DNA of 64,000 nt from Saccharomycopsis fibuligera x Saccharomycopsis cf. fibuligera (lineage: Eukaryota > Ascomycota > Saccharomycetes > Ascoideales > Saccharomycopsidaceae): contig CP012812.1 of NCBI GenBank assembly GCA_001936135.1, positions 2,356,001 through 2,420,000 on the forward strand. The letters run 5' to 3'. Positions 1-12,297 of the stretch are shown one piece after another. The translations under genes were made by a program, and so were the position numbers. Position 1 is the first letter of the stretch; every line of letters begins with the position of its first letter. The notes beneath the pieces were generated by a model. That model saw nothing but the letters and a program-made list of their open reading frames with translations. It was not told the DNA's origin and made no database searches.

Positions 1-3000
1 TACAAATAAATTCAACCCCTTCAGCGGCAAGCAAATCAGTACGACGCTTAACAACTCCTTTATCCAATTTCATGTTCGGAATACCGTACATTAACAAACC
101 ACCTGGTCTATCAGAGCGCTCATATACAGTAACCTTATGACCTGCTTTGTTCAATTGGTCAGCACAAGCTAACCCAGCAGGACCAGAACCAACAACAGCA
201 ACTCTCTTACCAGTACGAGTGGTTGGTGGTTTTGGTTTGATCCAACCCATGGCAAAACCTTTATCAATGATGGCGCATTCTATGGCTTTTATAGCAACAG
301 AATCATCAATAATGTTCAAAGTACAAGCACCCTGACATGGAGCAGGGCATATTCTTCCAGTAAACTCGGGGAAATTGTTAGTCATTAGCAAACGTTGCAA
401 TGCTTCGTACCAACGGTCTTGGAAAACAAGCTCATTCCATTTTGGAATAATATTGGAAACTGGACATCCAGTGTCAGATTGGCAGAATGGAACACCACAA
501 TCCATACAACGCGCAGACTGTTCTTGTAGTTCACCACCAGATAAACGCTGGTTGAGCTCTTTCCAGTCCTTTGATCTGTCTTTGGCTGGTCTGTACTTTT
601 CATTCTTTCTCTTGTACTTCATGAATCCTCTAACTTTATCCAATTTTTCAATCTTTTTCTTTTCATTACTGGAATCCAAGATGGTGTCTTCCAAATCATC
701 AACCTTTGGCTCTCTTTTAGCAGACTTGTAAGAAGTAGTAGTTTTTTTCAAAGACAAATTCTTTAAGATTTCCCCATTGGTAACATCAGATTCAGGATCA
801 CTTCTAATATGTCTGAAGAAGCTAGCAGCCTCAGTTTCTTTAATTTTTTGCAACTTCTTCTTTTCTTGTTCCAAAACCAACTTGTAATCGATAGGCAACA
901 CTTTGACAAACTTTGGCAAAATTCTGTTGAATTCTTTCAAGATTCTTTCAGCAAGTTCAGAACCAGTGTAATGTAAATGGTCCTCAATCAAGCCACGCAA
1001 GAATGCTACTTCACTAGGCTCAGTAACGCTACCCAACTCAACAGTTTCTTTGTTGACTTGGTTTGGTAATTCTTGGGCAACATCCAATACATACGCTATA
1101 CCACCACACATACCAGCAGCAAAGTTACGACCAACTTTACCTAAGATAACAACGCGACCACCGCTCATGTATTCACAGCCATGATCACCAGTTCCTTCGA
1201 CGACGGCAGTGGCACCAGAGTTTCTAACAGCAAAACGTTCAGCAGCAATACCTCTAAAATAAGCGGTACCAGAAGTAGCACCGTAAAGACAGGTATTACC
1301 AATAATTATGTTTTCTTCGGCTTTGAATGAAGAGATCTTTGGTGGATAAACAATAAGACGACCACCGGACAAACCTTTACCAACATAATCATTACTATCT
1401 CCTTCTAATTCCAACGTAATTCCAGGAGCCAAATACGCACCAAATGATTGGCCAGCACTGCCTCTGAGGTTAACATGGATAGTGTCGTGAGGCAAACCTT
1501 GTTCCCCATAAGTTTTGGAAACACGGTAAGACAAAGTAGCACCAAGGGCTCTATCAGTATTGATCACGTCTGCATCAATATTGACCGGCAAACCACGGTC
1601 CAAAGTTACTTCGGCTTCATCAATTAACTTGTTGTCAACTCTAGTATGCAACCTGTGATCCTGCTTGCGGACACAGTAAGTAGCGACACCAGGTCTGATG
1701 GTATGTGCTGGAGTCAAAATTGGTGACAAATCAATATTGGCATTCTTGGTGGTGCGTAAATCATCTCTAACAAACAACTTTTCGGCATGGCCCACCATTT
1801 CGTTAATGGTTCTGAAACCCAACTTAGCCATGATTTCTCTAAGTTCTTGAGTAATATAGTAAAAGAAATTAATGACATGTTCAGGAGTACCGGCAAACTT
1901 CTTGCGTAATTCTGGGTCTTGAGTAGCAATACCCACTGGGCATGTTGAAAGGTGACATTTACGCATCATGATACAGCCCAAAGCAATCAATGGAGCCGTA
2001 GCAAATCCCCATTCTTCAGCACCGAGTAAACAAGCAATAGCCACATCGCGACCAGTTCTCAATTGACCATCAGTTTGCACCACAACTCTGCCTCTCAAAT
2101 CATTAAGAACAAGGGTCTGGTGAGTCTCAGCAAGACCCAACTCCCATGGTAAACCGGCATATTTGATACCAGTCCATCTACTAGCGCCGGTACCACCATC
2201 GTGACCAGAAACAAGAACATGATCAGCTTTTGCCTTAGCAACGCCAGAAGCAACAATACCAACACCAACTTCAGAGACCAATTTGACAGAAACTCTAGCT
2301 CTCGGATTAGAGCACTTTAAGTCATAAATTAACTGCTTCAAATCTTCAATAGAATAAATGTCATGGTGTGGTGGTGGAGAAATCAAACCAACACCAGGGG
2401 TAGAATGTCTAGTCTTGGCAATACTTTCACTAACTTTGTAACCTGGTAATTCACCACCTTCGCCAGGCTTAGCACCTTGAGCCATCTTAATTTGCAACTC
2501 ATCAGCATCAGACAAATAGTAAGAAGTGACTCCAAATCTGCCAGAAGCCACTTGCTTAATTGAGGATCTCATAGTGTCACCATTTTCAAAAACATGCGAT
2601 CTCTCTGCGTCTTCACCACCTTCACCGGTATTAGACTTACCACCTAATCTATTCATAGCCACAGCGAGAGTAGAGTGTGATTCCATTGAAATGGACCCAT
2701 AAGACATAGCACCAGTACAGAATCTTCTAACAATTTCTGTCCATGGCTCAACTTGATCAATTGGAACAGACTTACTGCTGTCGTAATCAAAATCGAGCAA
2801 ACCTCTAAGAGTACAGTTTTTAATGGCTTCATATTCTTTTTTAGAATAAGCTTGGTATGCCTTTTCATTCTTGTTTCTAACAGCATCTTGAATGTTAGCA
2901 ATAGCAACTGGCTCATTAACATGTGGATCGCCGCCATCTCTCCAATGATATTCACCTTGTTCTGGTAACTCAATTGGTTTGACTGTCTCTCTGTTTGGAT

Positions 3001-5575
3001 ATGCTCTGTCGTGCAACGTGAAAGCATCTTGAGCAATGTATTCAAAAGTAATACCCTTAATTCTTGATGCAGTGCCACTGAAACATCTATCAATAACGGA
3101 ATTGTCCACCCCTAAAGCTTCAAAGATTTGTGCACCTTTGTATGAAGCCAATGTGGAAATACCCATCTTAGACATGACTTTCAAGATGCCACCATCAATA
3201 GCATGAATGTAGTTATCGACAAGCTTGTCATCAGAGATGTTTTCTTTTCTGATCAAGTTTTGATGGTTCATTTTAACCAAAGTTTCGATGGCCAAGTATG
3301 GGTTGATGGCGTCAGCGCCATAACCTAAAAGCACACAGATATGGTGAACTTCTTTAGCTTCAGCAGTCTCAATGATAATAGCAACTTTAGAACGCTGTTT
3401 TTGTCTAACCAAATGATGATGGACAGCACCACAAGCAATCAAGGATGAAACAGGTACTCTAGAAGCATTAGTCGCACGATCAGTCAAAATCACAACTGAA
3501 GCGCCTTCGAAGATGGAGTCGGATGCCTCTTGACAGATCTTATCCAATGCATTAATGTAACCCAAAAGACCATCGCTTTTAGGGAATGTGATATCTATGG
3601 AGTGGGTCTTCCAGTTTGGATATGCCACTGAAATATTTTGGATAGCGTTGAACTGTTCAATGGTCAATATTGGTGACTTCAACATCAATCTGTTGCACTG
3701 CTTTGGTTGCATTTCAAGTAAATTTCCCTGTGGCCCCACATAGCATTCAAGAGACATGACAATATTTTCTCTAATTGGGTCAATTGGTGGGTTAGTGACT
3801 TGAGCAAATAATTGACGGAAATATTCGTACATCAATCGTGGTTGTTCAGCAAGACAAGCTAATGGACCATCATTTCCCATAGAGCCTAAAGCTTCTTTAC
3901 CAGCAGTAGCCATTGGCACCAAAATCAATCCTAATTGTTCAAAACTGTAGTTGAAAGCAGCAAGTCTTGGATCTTTGTTGATGTGTTCGTCAAAATCAAG
4001 TTTTGCCCAATGTTTATCGAGAGCAATATTTCTGGCAGATAACTTGCTGTTCAAATCTTCCATAGTGATCAAGTTAGCGACAAGCCATGACTTGAAATCA
4101 AATCTAGTGGATACTTTTTTCTTTAATTCTGCATCATCAACAATTCTTCCTTCTTCAGTATCAACAAGCAACATTCTACCGGGTTTTAATCTTCCCTTAT
4201 AAACAACTCGTTCAGTATCAATTGGAATGACCCCAACTTCAGAAGCAACAATGATTCTATCATCATCTGTAACGTAGTATCGGCATGGTCTCAACCCATT
4301 ACGGTCCAAATTGGCACCACAATATCTGCCATCACTAAAAGTAAAAAGAGCCGGACCATCCCAAGGTTCCATTAAGCAAGCGGCCCACTCATAAAAGGCC
4401 TTTTTGTGTGGGTCCATGTTAGGATTATTCTGCCAGGCTTCTGGAACCATTACCATAACAGCTTCAGGCAAAGTAAGTACACCATTAATAACAAGCAACT
4501 CCAATACGTTGTCAACCGCAGCCGAGTCAGAACCACCTTCTTCAATAATTGGAAACAACTTCTCAATATCATCACCAAATTTTTCAGATTTCATTATTCC
4601 TTCCTTGGCTCTCATCCAGTTCTTGTTACCTCTAAGGGTATTGATTTCACCGTTGTGAGCAGCAAGTCTCAATGGCTGAGCTCTGTCCCAGGATGGGAAA
4701 GTGTTAGTGGAAAATCTAGAGTGCACCAAAGCAAAGTGAGCTTCGTAATCAACATTTAGCAAATCCAAGTAGTAGTTGTAAACTTGAGTTGGGGACAATT
4801 GACCTTTATAAACAATGTTTTTAGCGGATAAAGAACAAATATAGAACCAGTTCTGTAATCCAATGATGCTACTGGCTTGTTTTCTCAAAACATACAATTG
4901 TTTTTCGAAATGTTGGGAGTATTTTTGCTGGAATTCTTTGGAATCATAATTTATGATGGTGCCAGTGGTGGAGTCGATAGAGGTGTTTAATACAATAATT
5001 GGCTGCAAGATTAACGGTTCTCTAGACAAACTTGCAGGCCCTAAAAGACTAGAATCATGAGGCACTGCTCTCCAACCCAAGATTTTCAAATCCAAAGAGT
5101 TGGCAATCTGTTCAAAAATTTTTTGGGACTTGACTAATATTTCGTCATCTTTTTTAAAAAAGAAATTACCAGTAGCAAACTGTCCATTATTTGGAATGTC
5201 GATATTGAAGTAATACTTAAACTCTTTTTTAAGTAATTTCTCTGGGATACTTGTCATGACCCCTGCACCATCACCATCACGGCTATCAGCGCCCACTGCA
5301 CCTCTGTGGGTCATGTTGCACAACAAATGTCTAGCATCAGAGACAATCTTGTGGGATTTTTCGCCCTTGATGTTACAGGAAAACCCAACACCACAGGCGT
5401 CTTTTTCGTATTCTGGGTCATAGAGGCCTTTTTTTGTAGGCAAAGTGCAAGCCCAGGACTTGTTTTCTGGAGACTCATCGTAGTCGTAAACAGTGGCTGG
5501 AACATCGTCCTCGACAAAGTCTTTGGCCACAGGAGCAGGAGCCAAATTGTCCAATATTTGAACTTGGGCTACCAT
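1..5575 (-). CDS. GLT1: Glutamate synthase [NADH], 3' end beyond window
   Basis: Large GOGAT that makes two glutamates from glutamine and 2-oxoglutarate with NADH. The reading frame starts at the ATG complementary to 5573-5575 and is still open at base 2, giving about 1858 codons. S. cerevisiae Glt1 is about 2145 residues, so roughly the last 13% is missing. Seen: a propeptide of about 60 residues, then Cys61 in DACGVGF, the expected N-terminal nucleophile of the class II glutamine amidotransferase domain. The [13 protein letters not shown] loop of the FMN/synthase domain lies near residue 1125. Cys1201, Cys1207 and Cys1212 (C-x5-C-x4-C) match the 3Fe-4S ligands. Near the window edge is the start of the small-subunit-like domain, with GPAGLACA and [11 protein letters not shown]. 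In the stretches I read codon by codon there is no CTG codon. Two GATAAG words lie just upstream. Identity is secure. Confidence 0.97.
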   Translation of the reverse strand, partial: MVAQVQILDNLAPAPVAKDFVEDDVPATVYDYDESPENKSWACTLPTKKGLYDPEYEKDACGVGFSCNIKGEKSHKIVSDARHLLCNMTHRGAVGADSRDGDGAGVMTSIPEKLLKKEFKYYFNIDIPNNGQFATGNFFFKKDDEILVKSQKIFEQIANSLDLKILGWRAVPHDSSLLGPASLSREPLILQPIIVLNTSIDSTTGTIINYDSKEFQQKYSQHFEKQLYVLRKQASSIIGLQNWFYICSLSAKNIVYKGQLSPTQVYNYYLDLLNVDYEAHFALVHSRFSTNTFPSWDRAQPLRLAAHNGEINTLRGNKNWMRAKEGIMKSEKFGDDIEKLFPIIEEGGSDSAAVDNVLELLVINGVLTLPEAVMVMVPEAWQNNPNMDPHKKAFYEWAACLMEPWDGPALFTFSDGRYCGANLDRNGLRPCRYYVTDDDRIIVASEVGVIPIDTERVVYKGRLKPGRMLLVDTEEGRIVDDAELKKKVSTRFDFKSWLVANLITMEDLNSKLSARNIALDKHWAKLDFDEHINKDPRLAAFNYSFEQLGLILVPMATAGKEALGSMGNDGPLACLAEQPRLMYEYFRQLFAQVTNPPIDPIRENIVMSLECYVGPQGNLLEMQPKQCNRLMLKSPILTIEQFNAIQNISVAYPNWKTHSIDITFPKSDGLLGYINALDKICQEASDSIFEGASVVILTDRATNASRVPVSSLIACGAVHHHLVRQKQRSKVAIIIETAEAKEVHHICVLLGYGADAINPYLAIETLVKMNHQNLIRKENISDDKLVDNYIHAIDGGILKVMSKMGISTLASYKGAQIFEALGVDNSVIDRCFSGTASRIKGITFEYIAQDAFTLHDRAYPNRETVKPIELPEQGEYHWRDGGDPHVNEPVAIANIQDAVRNKNEKAYQAYSKKEYEAIKNCTLRGLLDFDYDSSKSVPIDQVEPWTEIVRRFCTGAMSYGSISMESHSTLAVAMNRLGGKSNTGEGGEDAERSHVFENGDTMRSSIKQVASGRFGVTSYYLSDADELQIKMAQGAKPGEGGELPGYKVSESIAKTRHSTPGVGLISPPPHHDIYSIEDLKQLIYDLKCSNPRARVSVKLVSEVGVGIVASGVAKAKADHVLVSGHDGGTGASRWTGIKYAGLPWELGLAETHQTLVLNDLRGRVVVQTDGQLRTGRDVAIACLLGAEEWGFATAPLIALGCIMMRKCHLSTCPVGIATQDPELRKKFAGTPEHVINFFYYITQELREIMAKLGFRTINEMVGHAEKLFVRDDLRTTKNANIDLSPILTPAHTIRPGVATYCVRKQDHRLHTRVDNKLIDEAEVTLDRGLPVNIDADVINTDRALGATLSYRVSKTYGEQGLPHDTIHVNLRGSAGQSFGAYLAPGITLELEGDSNDYVGKGLSGGRLIVYPPKISSFKAEENIIIGNTCLYGATSGTAYFRGIAAERFAVRNSGATAVVEGTGDHGCEYMSGGRVVILGKVGRNFAAGMCGGIAYVLDVAQELPNQVNKETVELGSVTEPSEVAFLRGLIEDHLHYTGSELAERILKEFNRILPKFVKVLPIDYKLVLEQEKKKLQKIKETEAASFFRHIRSDPESDVTNGEILKNLSLKKTTTSYKSAKREPKVDDLEDTILDSSNEKKKIEKLDKVRGFMKYKRKNEKYRPAKDRSKDWKELNQRLSGGELQEQSARCMDCGVPFCQSDTGCPVSNIIPKWNELVFQDRWYEALQRLLMTNNFPEFTGRICPAPCQGACTLNIIDDSVAIKAIECAIIDKGFAMGWIKPKPPTTRTGKRVAVVGSGPAGLACADQLNKAGHKVTVYERSDRPGGLLMYGIPNMKLDKGVVKRRTDLLAAEGVEFIC

Positions 5576-7002
5576 TATTTTTTGTTCGTAGTTTTTTACT
5601 AGAAAAGTGCTAGATATTTGATGCGATAAGAGTTTGAATAAAGAAAAGGGGAAAATATATGAAGAAGGTCCTTGTCTTAGTTATAAGTTGGGATTAAGCG
5701 CTTTGCCTATAGATAAGTACTAGCCAAATTGGAAAAATAAGAAAAAAGATAAAACAAGAAAGATAAAGCGAAACAAAACAGGGAATGTTTTTATCTTTTC
5801 CAAAGTGGAAATAGTTCAGACAGAGGACGGGAAACAGAAACTCTCAAGGTTCTTGAGCTAAAAAAAAAAGGGCATACAGGAATAGTAAAAAAACAGATAC
5901 AGAGCAGGAATCCAGCAACATATATATATTAGCCGATATCAACCATTTTTATCCAAAGTAATGTAAATGCGGCAGGTAAGCGCGGACTCTTACTAGGGGC
6001 TGCCAAAGTACCACCACCTTAGTGTTTCCGCCGAGCGGTTGACAAGATTGCGTAAGCGAATAATTTAATTGGCCAAAGATAAAACCCCGGCTCTCCGTGT
6101 GACAGCTCTGCTTACCTAGCCACTTCATCAGCCCCGAGCGGTGCTGCTTAGTCAATGCCTAACTTGAAATGTTTTTCCCCCGCATTTCAGCCTCTCCTTT
6201 ATGCCGACGGCTGCCGGCGGCTGCCCTGTGATGTATCCCGATAGACAATTCGAATGTGTGCTGCGCAGGAGGTATTTGTGTGTCTGGATGTCAACTACTC
6301 TATTCATAGCGTACCTTATTTGGATGAACACGTAAGTGTATGCAGAATAAAGTCCGGCCACGTGGCTATTATTGTTAACCAACGCTTCGTTAGCTAAGTG
6401 CTAGTGCTGGCATTTCTGCTCAGTGCTAACTGCAAAGATTTACCGACAGACCTTCGGTCCACTCCAGGACCTATGGGTTTATAAGCTCTAGCGCGTGCTT
6501 TAAAACAGAAGAGCTTAAGTGGGATTGATTTAATTATAACCTGATTGTAACCTGTAAATGTTCAGTTTATCTATTGTAAAGTAAACGCCATGTATGGGTG
6601 TAGCAGTTGCAGCTCTATCTGAACCACGGTTGCGTCTGTAATTCCAAGAATTTGATAGAAATTTTGTTGACGTATCCCCAAATACATGGCACGGTGAACG
6701 GCTGACTATGAGAAGGAAGCCCATACAAAATTTCCTGTGATACTTTCGTCGCAAAGCGTGGTCTGCTCAGCTAAGCGACGGGACCCTGTCCAATGTGGGC
6801 ACCACGTAAAAATGCTATATGCACCATCGAGTGAGATGTCTGGATGTTATAGCTTTGGTGTACGGGTGTGGCACATGACCATGACGATACTAAGATAAAC
6901 ACGCGCATCTAGAGAAATCGCGAAGAGCCCCTGGTCAACTTGATAGCCTCTTATCTTGTTTTATGTGTATTCTTCTTCCTTAATAGTGGCCATTAACCGA
7001 CA
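5576..7002. other. Divergent intergenic region GLT1/HSV2
   Basis: 1.43 kb between divergent start codons, partly more GC-rich than the rest of the window (about 6000-6300). It holds a direct repeat CCGAGCGGT at 6031-6039 and 6134-6142, a GCCGACGG/GCCGGCGG patch at 6203-6223, and a perfect palindrome GCCACGTGGC at 6357-6366. The CACGTG core is a bHLH-type (Cbf1/Pho4-like) word. I see no ORF with recognisable similarity and no RNA gene. Confidence 0.5.
5625..5717. promoter_or_regulatory. Two GATAAG boxes upstream of GLT1
   Basis: GATAAG occurs at 5625-5630 and 5712-5717, 50 and 137 bp upstream of the GLT1 start codon. In S. cerevisiae such words bind GATA factors (Gln3, Gat1) in nitrogen catabolite control, and GLT1 is a known nitrogen-regulated gene. 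The match to sequence is direct; the function is inferred. Confidence 0.4.
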
Positions 7003-8724
7003 ATGAACACCAGACAGGCCATATCTGATCGCAACCAAAGCATAGAGCCCAAGCTCCTTTGCGCAAACTTCAACCAGAATCAGGACTGCTTCGCCATTGG
7101 CCATGAGAATGGCTTCAGAGTCTACAGCACCGACCCCATGGTGCTACGAGTGAAACGCACTTTTAGCAAATCCTCCAGCGACCAAAGAAAGACAATTTCT
7201 TCAAACAGCAATAATAATAGCAAAGAATACAGAGCCGGTATTGGCCATATATCAATGCTACACAGAACTAACTTCTTGTCGCTTGTTGGTGGAGGAAAAA
7301 ATCCAAAATTCCCATTAAACAAAGTCATCATCTACGATGACCTCAAAAAGAAAAACACCCTCAGTTTAGAGTTCATGAGTCCCATTCTCAATGTGTTTTT
7401 ATCAAGAATTCGAATAATCATTGTGGTAGAGACACACATTTATGTATATGCATTCAGCTCTCCACCAAGGCAAATAGCTACTTATGAAACAATTTCAAAT
7501 CCTCATGGTATTGCTGATCTCTCTAATTCTTTATCTCACAGCACTAGCATATCATCCAGCACGACAAACACTAATAATGCTAACAATAATGCCAACGCGC
7601 CAACAACGACCACAATATCATCGTCAATAGGAAATGCAACATCATCTTCTGGTACCAGTACCGGTTTTGGGTCTCACGTCAATGAAATCCTTGCATTTCC
7701 CAGTCGGCAACCAGGGCAAATTCAAATTGTTGATATTTCTCCCATTGGTCAAGAGCGCAACCTCGTTTCTATCATAAAAGCTCATAAGTCTCGTATCAGG
7801 TGTATTGCTTTGAATCAAGAAGGTACAATGGTGGCAAGTGCTTCGGAAACTGGCACCATAATTAGAGTTCATTCAGTGATCAATTGTACGTTACTATACG
7901 AATTCCGTAGAGGCTTGGATAAGGCAATCGTGTACTCAATGAAATTCTCACCAAACGGTAGCAAATTGGCAGTTTTGTCAGATAAGCAAACATTACATGT
8001 TTTTAAATTATTTAACCACGACTCATCATCGTCATCATCAGTATCCTCAGCATCGCTAAAAAAATCTTCAAAATCAGGCATTGATCATCATAATCATCTT
8101 AACAAACATGCAAATAGCCGCAGCAACTCCAATGCACCTAAACACAATGACAACATCAACAGACAACACTTTTTAAAAAAAATGCCAATATTCACTAATT
8201 ATTTCAATTCACAATGGTCATTCGTCTCATGTCATTTAAACCAACCTAATGTCCTTTCACAAGCATCTCTGCAAGGCTCACCATCATCTTCATCAACAGC
8301 TAACCATATGAATAATTCCCTGAAGAGCTCTGAATTACTCAATAAAAATTTAACTGGAAACAGCGGTAATAACAAACTAAGCAACAATAGTAATAATGAC
8401 AAATACATTGAAGACCTCAATACTAATAGTAAAATTAATGACCGCGGCGTATTGGGCTGGAGTGGTGAAAACAGCATTATTTTAATCTGGAAATTCCGCG
8501 GAAAATGGGAAAAATACGTGATCATTAAAAATAAGAGCCATGGTGATTTTAACCAAGGGCAAAGTGGTAGGGGGGTTAATGGGGTTGCAATGGGAGACGG
8601 CAACTACACAAATCATGACACAATTGGCAACGGAGGTGCTGTTAGTGGGAAAGCCGACAGCAATGAAGGACAATGGCAGTTGGTGAGGGAGGGATGGCGC
8701 AGCTTTGGAAACTTGACAGAATAA
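7003..8724 (+). CDS. HSV2: PROPPIN beta-propeller protein, Hsv2 type
   Basis: Phosphoinositide-binding WD-repeat protein of the Atg18/Atg21/Hsv2 family, which acts on endosomes, vacuole and in selective autophagy by binding PI3P and PI(3,5)P2. The 573-residue protein opens with a typical blade (CANFNQNQDCFAIGHENGF). It carries the family's FRRG lipid-binding motif at residues 301-304, followed by a blade with SPNGSKLAVLSDK and TLHVFKLF. The C-terminal blade contains GWSGENSIILIWKFRGKWEK. FRRG followed by LDK and the SQWS element after the inserted loop point to Hsv2 rather than Atg18 or Atg21. It is longer than usual because of low-complexity insertions near residues 175-220 (Ser/Thr/Asn) and 340-480 (Ser, His, Asn). 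The family call is firm; the paralogue call is good but would need a tree. Confidence 0.88.
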   Translation: MNTRQAISDRNQSIEPKLLCANFNQNQDCFAIGHENGFRVYSTDPMVLRVKRTFSKSSSDQRKTISSNSNNNSKEYRAGIGHISMLHRTNFLSLVGGGKNPKFPLNKVIIYDDLKKKNTLSLEFMSPILNVFLSRIRIIIVVETHIYVYAFSSPPRQIATYETISNPHGIADLSNSLSHSTSISSSTTNTNNANNNANAPTTTTISSSIGNATSSSGTSTGFGSHVNEILAFPSRQPGQIQIVDISPIGQERNLVSIIKAHKSRIRCIALNQEGTMVASASETGTIIRVHSVINCTLLYEFRRGLDKAIVYSMKFSPNGSKLAVLSDKQTLHVFKLFNHDSSSSSSVSSASLKKSSKSGIDHHNHLNKHANSRSNSNAPKHNDNINRQHFLKKMPIFTNYFNSQWSFVSCHLNQPNVLSQASLQGSPSSSSTANHMNNSLKSSELLNKNLTGNSGNNKLSNNSNNDKYIEDLNTNSKINDRGVLGWSGENSIILIWKFRGKWEKYVIIKNKSHGDFNQGQSGRGVNGVAMGDGNYTNHDTIGNGGAVSGKADSNEGQWQLVREGWRSFGNLTE

Positions 8725-9085
8725 GCGTCTTTTTTGAACGTTAAATTTTTTATAAATTTGACTTTGATTTTTGGTGTGACGGTAAGATAGCAGTAGCAAT
8801 AAATAAAATTAGGTAGCTTTGATTGTTGTTTTTTTTGCTATTTTTTCTTTTATACTGTTTACTTATTTGGAGTACGCCTACTTAGGTGTTGTACTGTCTT
8901 ATACATATACAACCCTACCATAATATACTATAATAACTTAATCTTAAGATATCCTAAATTTAAAAAAAAACGTAAATGGAAAGGCCCACTTCAGTGAAAT
9001 TTCAACAGCAAATGTGTATTTGTATACCTAAATATTACTTTTTGTTATTACTATACTATACATATTGTATGCACAACTCAAAATT
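8725..9085. other. Convergent intergenic region HSV2/CDC16
   Basis: 361 bp between two stop codons. The HSV2 side is T-rich on the coding strand, with T runs near 8830 and 8845, as expected for a yeast 3' end region. Further on, 8895-8960 is rich in short TA steps and may serve as the shared polyadenylation zone. No gene seen. Confidence 0.5.
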
Positions 9086-11593
9086 TCAATCACTTTCAAT
9101 ATCCATCGCATCTTCCTCATCATTATCCTCATCACTGCTGTTATCACCCCGTATCAAGTTTCTAGCAATTTCTTTCGTGTCACTATTAGCATCCAAAATA
9201 TGATGGGTTTTGGTATTTGTATTGCCCTTGGATTTCTCTTGAATAATATTTGCAATGCTAGATTCTCCAATATCTATAATCTCATCTGCACTGGCATTCA
9301 TTATGAGACTGTTATTGGCGCTGCTATTATTAATGAAGCCAGGTTTTTTAGCCCTGCTTATTGAAGGTGTAGCATTAACATTGTTTGCCCCGTCAGCGGT
9401 AAAATCAAACCCTCGAGGCGATTTCATTGCCGTACGTCTGAAATTCAAAGTCGGTTGTGACAAGTTCAAGACATTTGAAGTTTTTTTGAAAAATTCACCA
9501 GACATTGAATCATCATCTTGGAAAATAAATCCGTGTTTGGAGGCTAATGGTGTGCTAACCGCTATGCTCTTATCTGGGTTTATCATCCTATTTGAGACGA
9601 GTGGGGTATCTCTTTGTTTTGATGGAGCTAAAAACTGAGAATTGTTTGAATTCGAAATTGTATGGTATGGCAACTTTGTTTGTTTTGAAGTAACTTTACC
9701 ACTGTAGGCACGTTCGTCACTGGCATTTTGCTCTAAGGCTCTTTTGAGTAGATCATTGGCTATTGGGTCATTAGGCGCGATTGCTAGCGCATTGTGTAAT
9801 GCTTCAATACTTTTGAAAAACTTTCCCATTTTCAAGTATATTAAACCAATTGCTGAATAAACATTGGAATCTTTAACATTCAACTTTAAAACCTCAAAAA
9901 AGTTCTTAAGTGCCTTATCGTAGAATCCAAGTTTACGGTAAACATGGCCCAAATTACTGTTGATGCTTAACCATGATTTGGAATCGTTGTTCAAATATTT
10001 CGACTCTTTGAAAGCTTTTAAGAAAAACCATTCCGATTTTTTCAAATCATTAGTGTGAAAATATATTACTCCAATTTCATTCAACAACAATGGGTCATTC
10101 GGACAGATTTCATATGATGCAAGCATATACTCTTCTGCAAGCAACAAATTATTCATTTGTAAATATTGCATCCCCAAAAACAAATTTGGAAGATGAGTAC
10201 CAGGAAACAATCTTGCGGCGGTAGAATAAGCGCTTATCGCTTGTTCATGTTCGCCTTCAGCGGCGAACGTATGAGCAAATCCTATCCAAGCTTGGCCAAA
10301 GTTTGGATTCATTACGGAAGCTTTGCTAAAAAATTTGCGCGCTTCAGGAATCTTGTTTATTGACAAGTAATAGATACCAATAGCTAGCCAGCTGGTGCAA
10401 TTCTTCGGATATAGCTCGGCTAATTTGTTGGCAATCAAAAATAGCTTATTCTTACCGCCTAATTCGTGTAATGCACTGAGATAAACTGGCAATATTTGAA
10501 AATTGAACTCATCGTTTTGTAGCACTTTTTCGCAGACCTCGACACATTGTTGAAACTTGCACTGAATGAACAAAAGATTAGATTTTGACACCAAAAAGTC
10601 ATTATTTTCCGCCAAATTGTACTCTTCATCCAATACCAATTCCGCATCCTGCACTTTATTCAAATTGATATATTTGTTTAGTCTTGTGATGTACAAGTTT
10701 TTTATCAACTCAGCATTGTCTTCCAACTCGTCAAAGTTCAAGCTATTCAATAACTCCCATTCCTCATTCGGCGTTAAAAAATTGTTTTTGATTAGTTCAT
10801 TAAATGCTTCAAAGCATTTTATATCAATCAACACTGCCTCCTTGTAGCATTCTTTGGCTCTATCAAAATTGTTCTGATTACAATAAATCAAGCCTCTCAA
10901 ATAGCACATTGAGGATTCCAACTTTATGCCGCCATCTTGATTTTTAACATTGGATGATGATGAGGAGGATGATGAGTTACTTCTAAATGGATTGCTCTCA
11001 CCAATTACATCCAAAGCTTCCTCCCACCTATTCAATTTTGTCAAACACAATGCATCCAAGTACCTACAACTTACTGACTGTGCTAACTGGAAATTCGTTG
11101 ATAAAAGCTGATGCGCCCTGATATAGTTTTCTGTGGAATGGTGCACCTGTGCTAGCCAAAAGGCGTCATTCGGATCATTTGTTAAAGCATATACTTTGTC
11201 GCCAATATAAGCGGCGGTTTCGTAATGATGTTGCATCAAAGCATCATGTCGCCAAAGCCTCAACTTTTCTGCTTGCGAGAGTGGTTGCAAAAATGGAGAT
11301 GAGCTACTTTGGTCAAGATCTGCAATGTTATCATTAGTTGAATTGTTAAAAGATGTTTGAGAGGATTGATCATTGAATCTGAATCGCTGGGGCGTTTGTT
11401 GCAACGGTGACGGAACATGAGTTTGGTGGCGATTATGGTGCCCTATGTTTTCAGGGTTCAGCGGTGTGTGGAATAGCTGATTGGGAGGTGTGCTATAGTT
11501 ATCAGATAGCCGCCGTTGAGTGTGTGCTAGCAATGGCGATATTGCAAGCGTCGAGTTATTGGCAGATGTATTTGTGGAGTTCTTCATATCCAA
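9086..11593 (-). CDS. CDC16: Anaphase-promoting complex subunit Cdc16 (TPR)
   Basis: TPR subunit of the APC/C, the ubiquitin ligase that targets securin and mitotic cyclins. The 835-residue protein (S. cerevisiae Cdc16 is 840) has a Ser/Asn-rich N-terminus. Helical repeats begin near residue 110 (RLWRHDALMQHHYETAAYIG) and run in tandem to about 650. Recognisable Cdc16-type repeats include AWIGFAHTFAAEGEHEQAIS, LFLGMQYLQMNNLLLAEEYM, LNEIGVIYFHTNDLKKSEWF and NLGHVYRKLGFYDKALKNFF. The C-terminal 180 residues are disordered and rich in Ser/Thr-Pro, plausible CDK sites, and end in an acidic DEDNDEEDAMDIESD stretch. It is convergent with HSV2. The start is the first ATG of the frame. Confidence 0.93.
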   Translation of the reverse strand: MDMKNSTNTSANNSTLAISPLLAHTQRRLSDNYSTPPNQLFHTPLNPENIGHHNRHQTHVPSPLQQTPQRFRFNDQSSQTSFNNSTNDNIADLDQSSSSPFLQPLSQAEKLRLWRHDALMQHHYETAAYIGDKVYALTNDPNDAFWLAQVHHSTENYIRAHQLLSTNFQLAQSVSCRYLDALCLTKLNRWEEALDVIGESNPFRSNSSSSSSSSNVKNQDGGIKLESSMCYLRGLIYCNQNNFDRAKECYKEAVLIDIKCFEAFNELIKNNFLTPNEEWELLNSLNFDELEDNAELIKNLYITRLNKYINLNKVQDAELVLDEEYNLAENNDFLVSKSNLLFIQCKFQQCVEVCEKVLQNDEFNFQILPVYLSALHELGGKNKLFLIANKLAELYPKNCTSWLAIGIYYLSINKIPEARKFFSKASVMNPNFGQAWIGFAHTFAAEGEHEQAISAYSTAARLFPGTHLPNLFLGMQYLQMNNLLLAEEYMLASYEICPNDPLLLNEIGVIYFHTNDLKKSEWFFLKAFKESKYLNNDSKSWLSINSNLGHVYRKLGFYDKALKNFFEVLKLNVKDSNVYSAIGLIYLKMGKFFKSIEALHNALAIAPNDPIANDLLKRALEQNASDERAYSGKVTSKQTKLPYHTISNSNNSQFLAPSKQRDTPLVSNRMINPDKSIAVSTPLASKHGFIFQDDDSMSGEFFKKTSNVLNLSQPTLNFRRTAMKSPRGFDFTADGANNVNATPSISRAKKPGFINNSSANNSLIMNASADEIIDIGESSIANIIQEKSKGNTNTKTHHILDANSDTKEIARNLIRGDNSSDEDNDEEDAMDIESD

Positions 11594-12087
11594 CAGATCA
11601 TTGGCGGGTTGATGAGTGATTTCTGTGAATTAGAGATGACAGATACTATGAGTGAGCACTATTTTCTCAAATAAACTGGTCCAATAAAATAATATTGCTA
11701 AAGCGCTTGCTATAAATGGCGTAAAATTAATCAGATTACAACAGCGTTTATCGTTATATCATCAACGATGCTGTTTCTCTATTGTTTATTTACCTGGGAA
11801 ACAAAAACAAACACTCAGAGGTGCGTTTAGTGATTTTATGGAAATCTACTCCGGGTATCGAAATTTTTACAGTTTTGTACCGCACAGTTGGCTTTATCAG
11901 CTCTATTTAATCTCTTTCCAGATGATTAAATATTAAAGACAGGCCACCTATCTTGCCGATCTGTATCTAAAATGAGAATTGAAAGTAACTCTACAAGACT
12001 CCAGTTCTTTTTTAAAAAAAAAAAAAAAGTTGAAAAAAAATGAGATGAACCGCAATCAATTAGTATATCAAAGGGAAAAACAGAATT
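11594..12087. other. Upstream region of CDC16
   Basis: About 0.5 kb between the CDC16 start and tRNA-Glu. It contains a 15-A run at 12014-12028. No ORF or RNA gene is supported here. Confidence 0.4.
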
Positions 12088-12095
12088 AAAAAAAA
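12088..12095 (-). terminator. Pol III terminator of tRNA-Glu
   Basis: Eight consecutive T residues on the minus strand directly follow the discriminator base of the tRNA. This is the standard RNA polymerase III stop signal. Confidence 0.85.
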
Positions 12096-12167
12096 CTCCG
12101 ATACCGGGAATTGAACCCGGATTTGTGCCGTGAGAGGGCACCGTGCTAGCCATTACACTATATCGGA
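12096..12167 (-). tRNA. tRNA-Glu (anticodon CUC)
   Basis: A 72-nt cloverleaf on the minus strand with no intron. The acceptor stem TCCGATA pairs with TATCGGA. The anticodon stem GTGCC/GGCAC closes the loop CTCTCAC, giving anticodon CTC (Glu, GAG codons). The T arm CCGGG TTCAATT CCCGG pairs perfectly and contains the B box. A T8 terminator follows. An LTR-like repeat begins 131 bp upstream of its 5' end. Confidence 0.97.
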
Positions 12168-12297
12168 AAGAGTGCGTTTAGTATTTTTGTAACAAGAACA
12201 AAAAAGCCAGCCTTACAAGACTGTGTGTAAAAAAACATTTTTTTTTAAAACAAGTGAGTGGAAGATGGTATCGAAGTGAGACCCCTTTCTTTTTATC

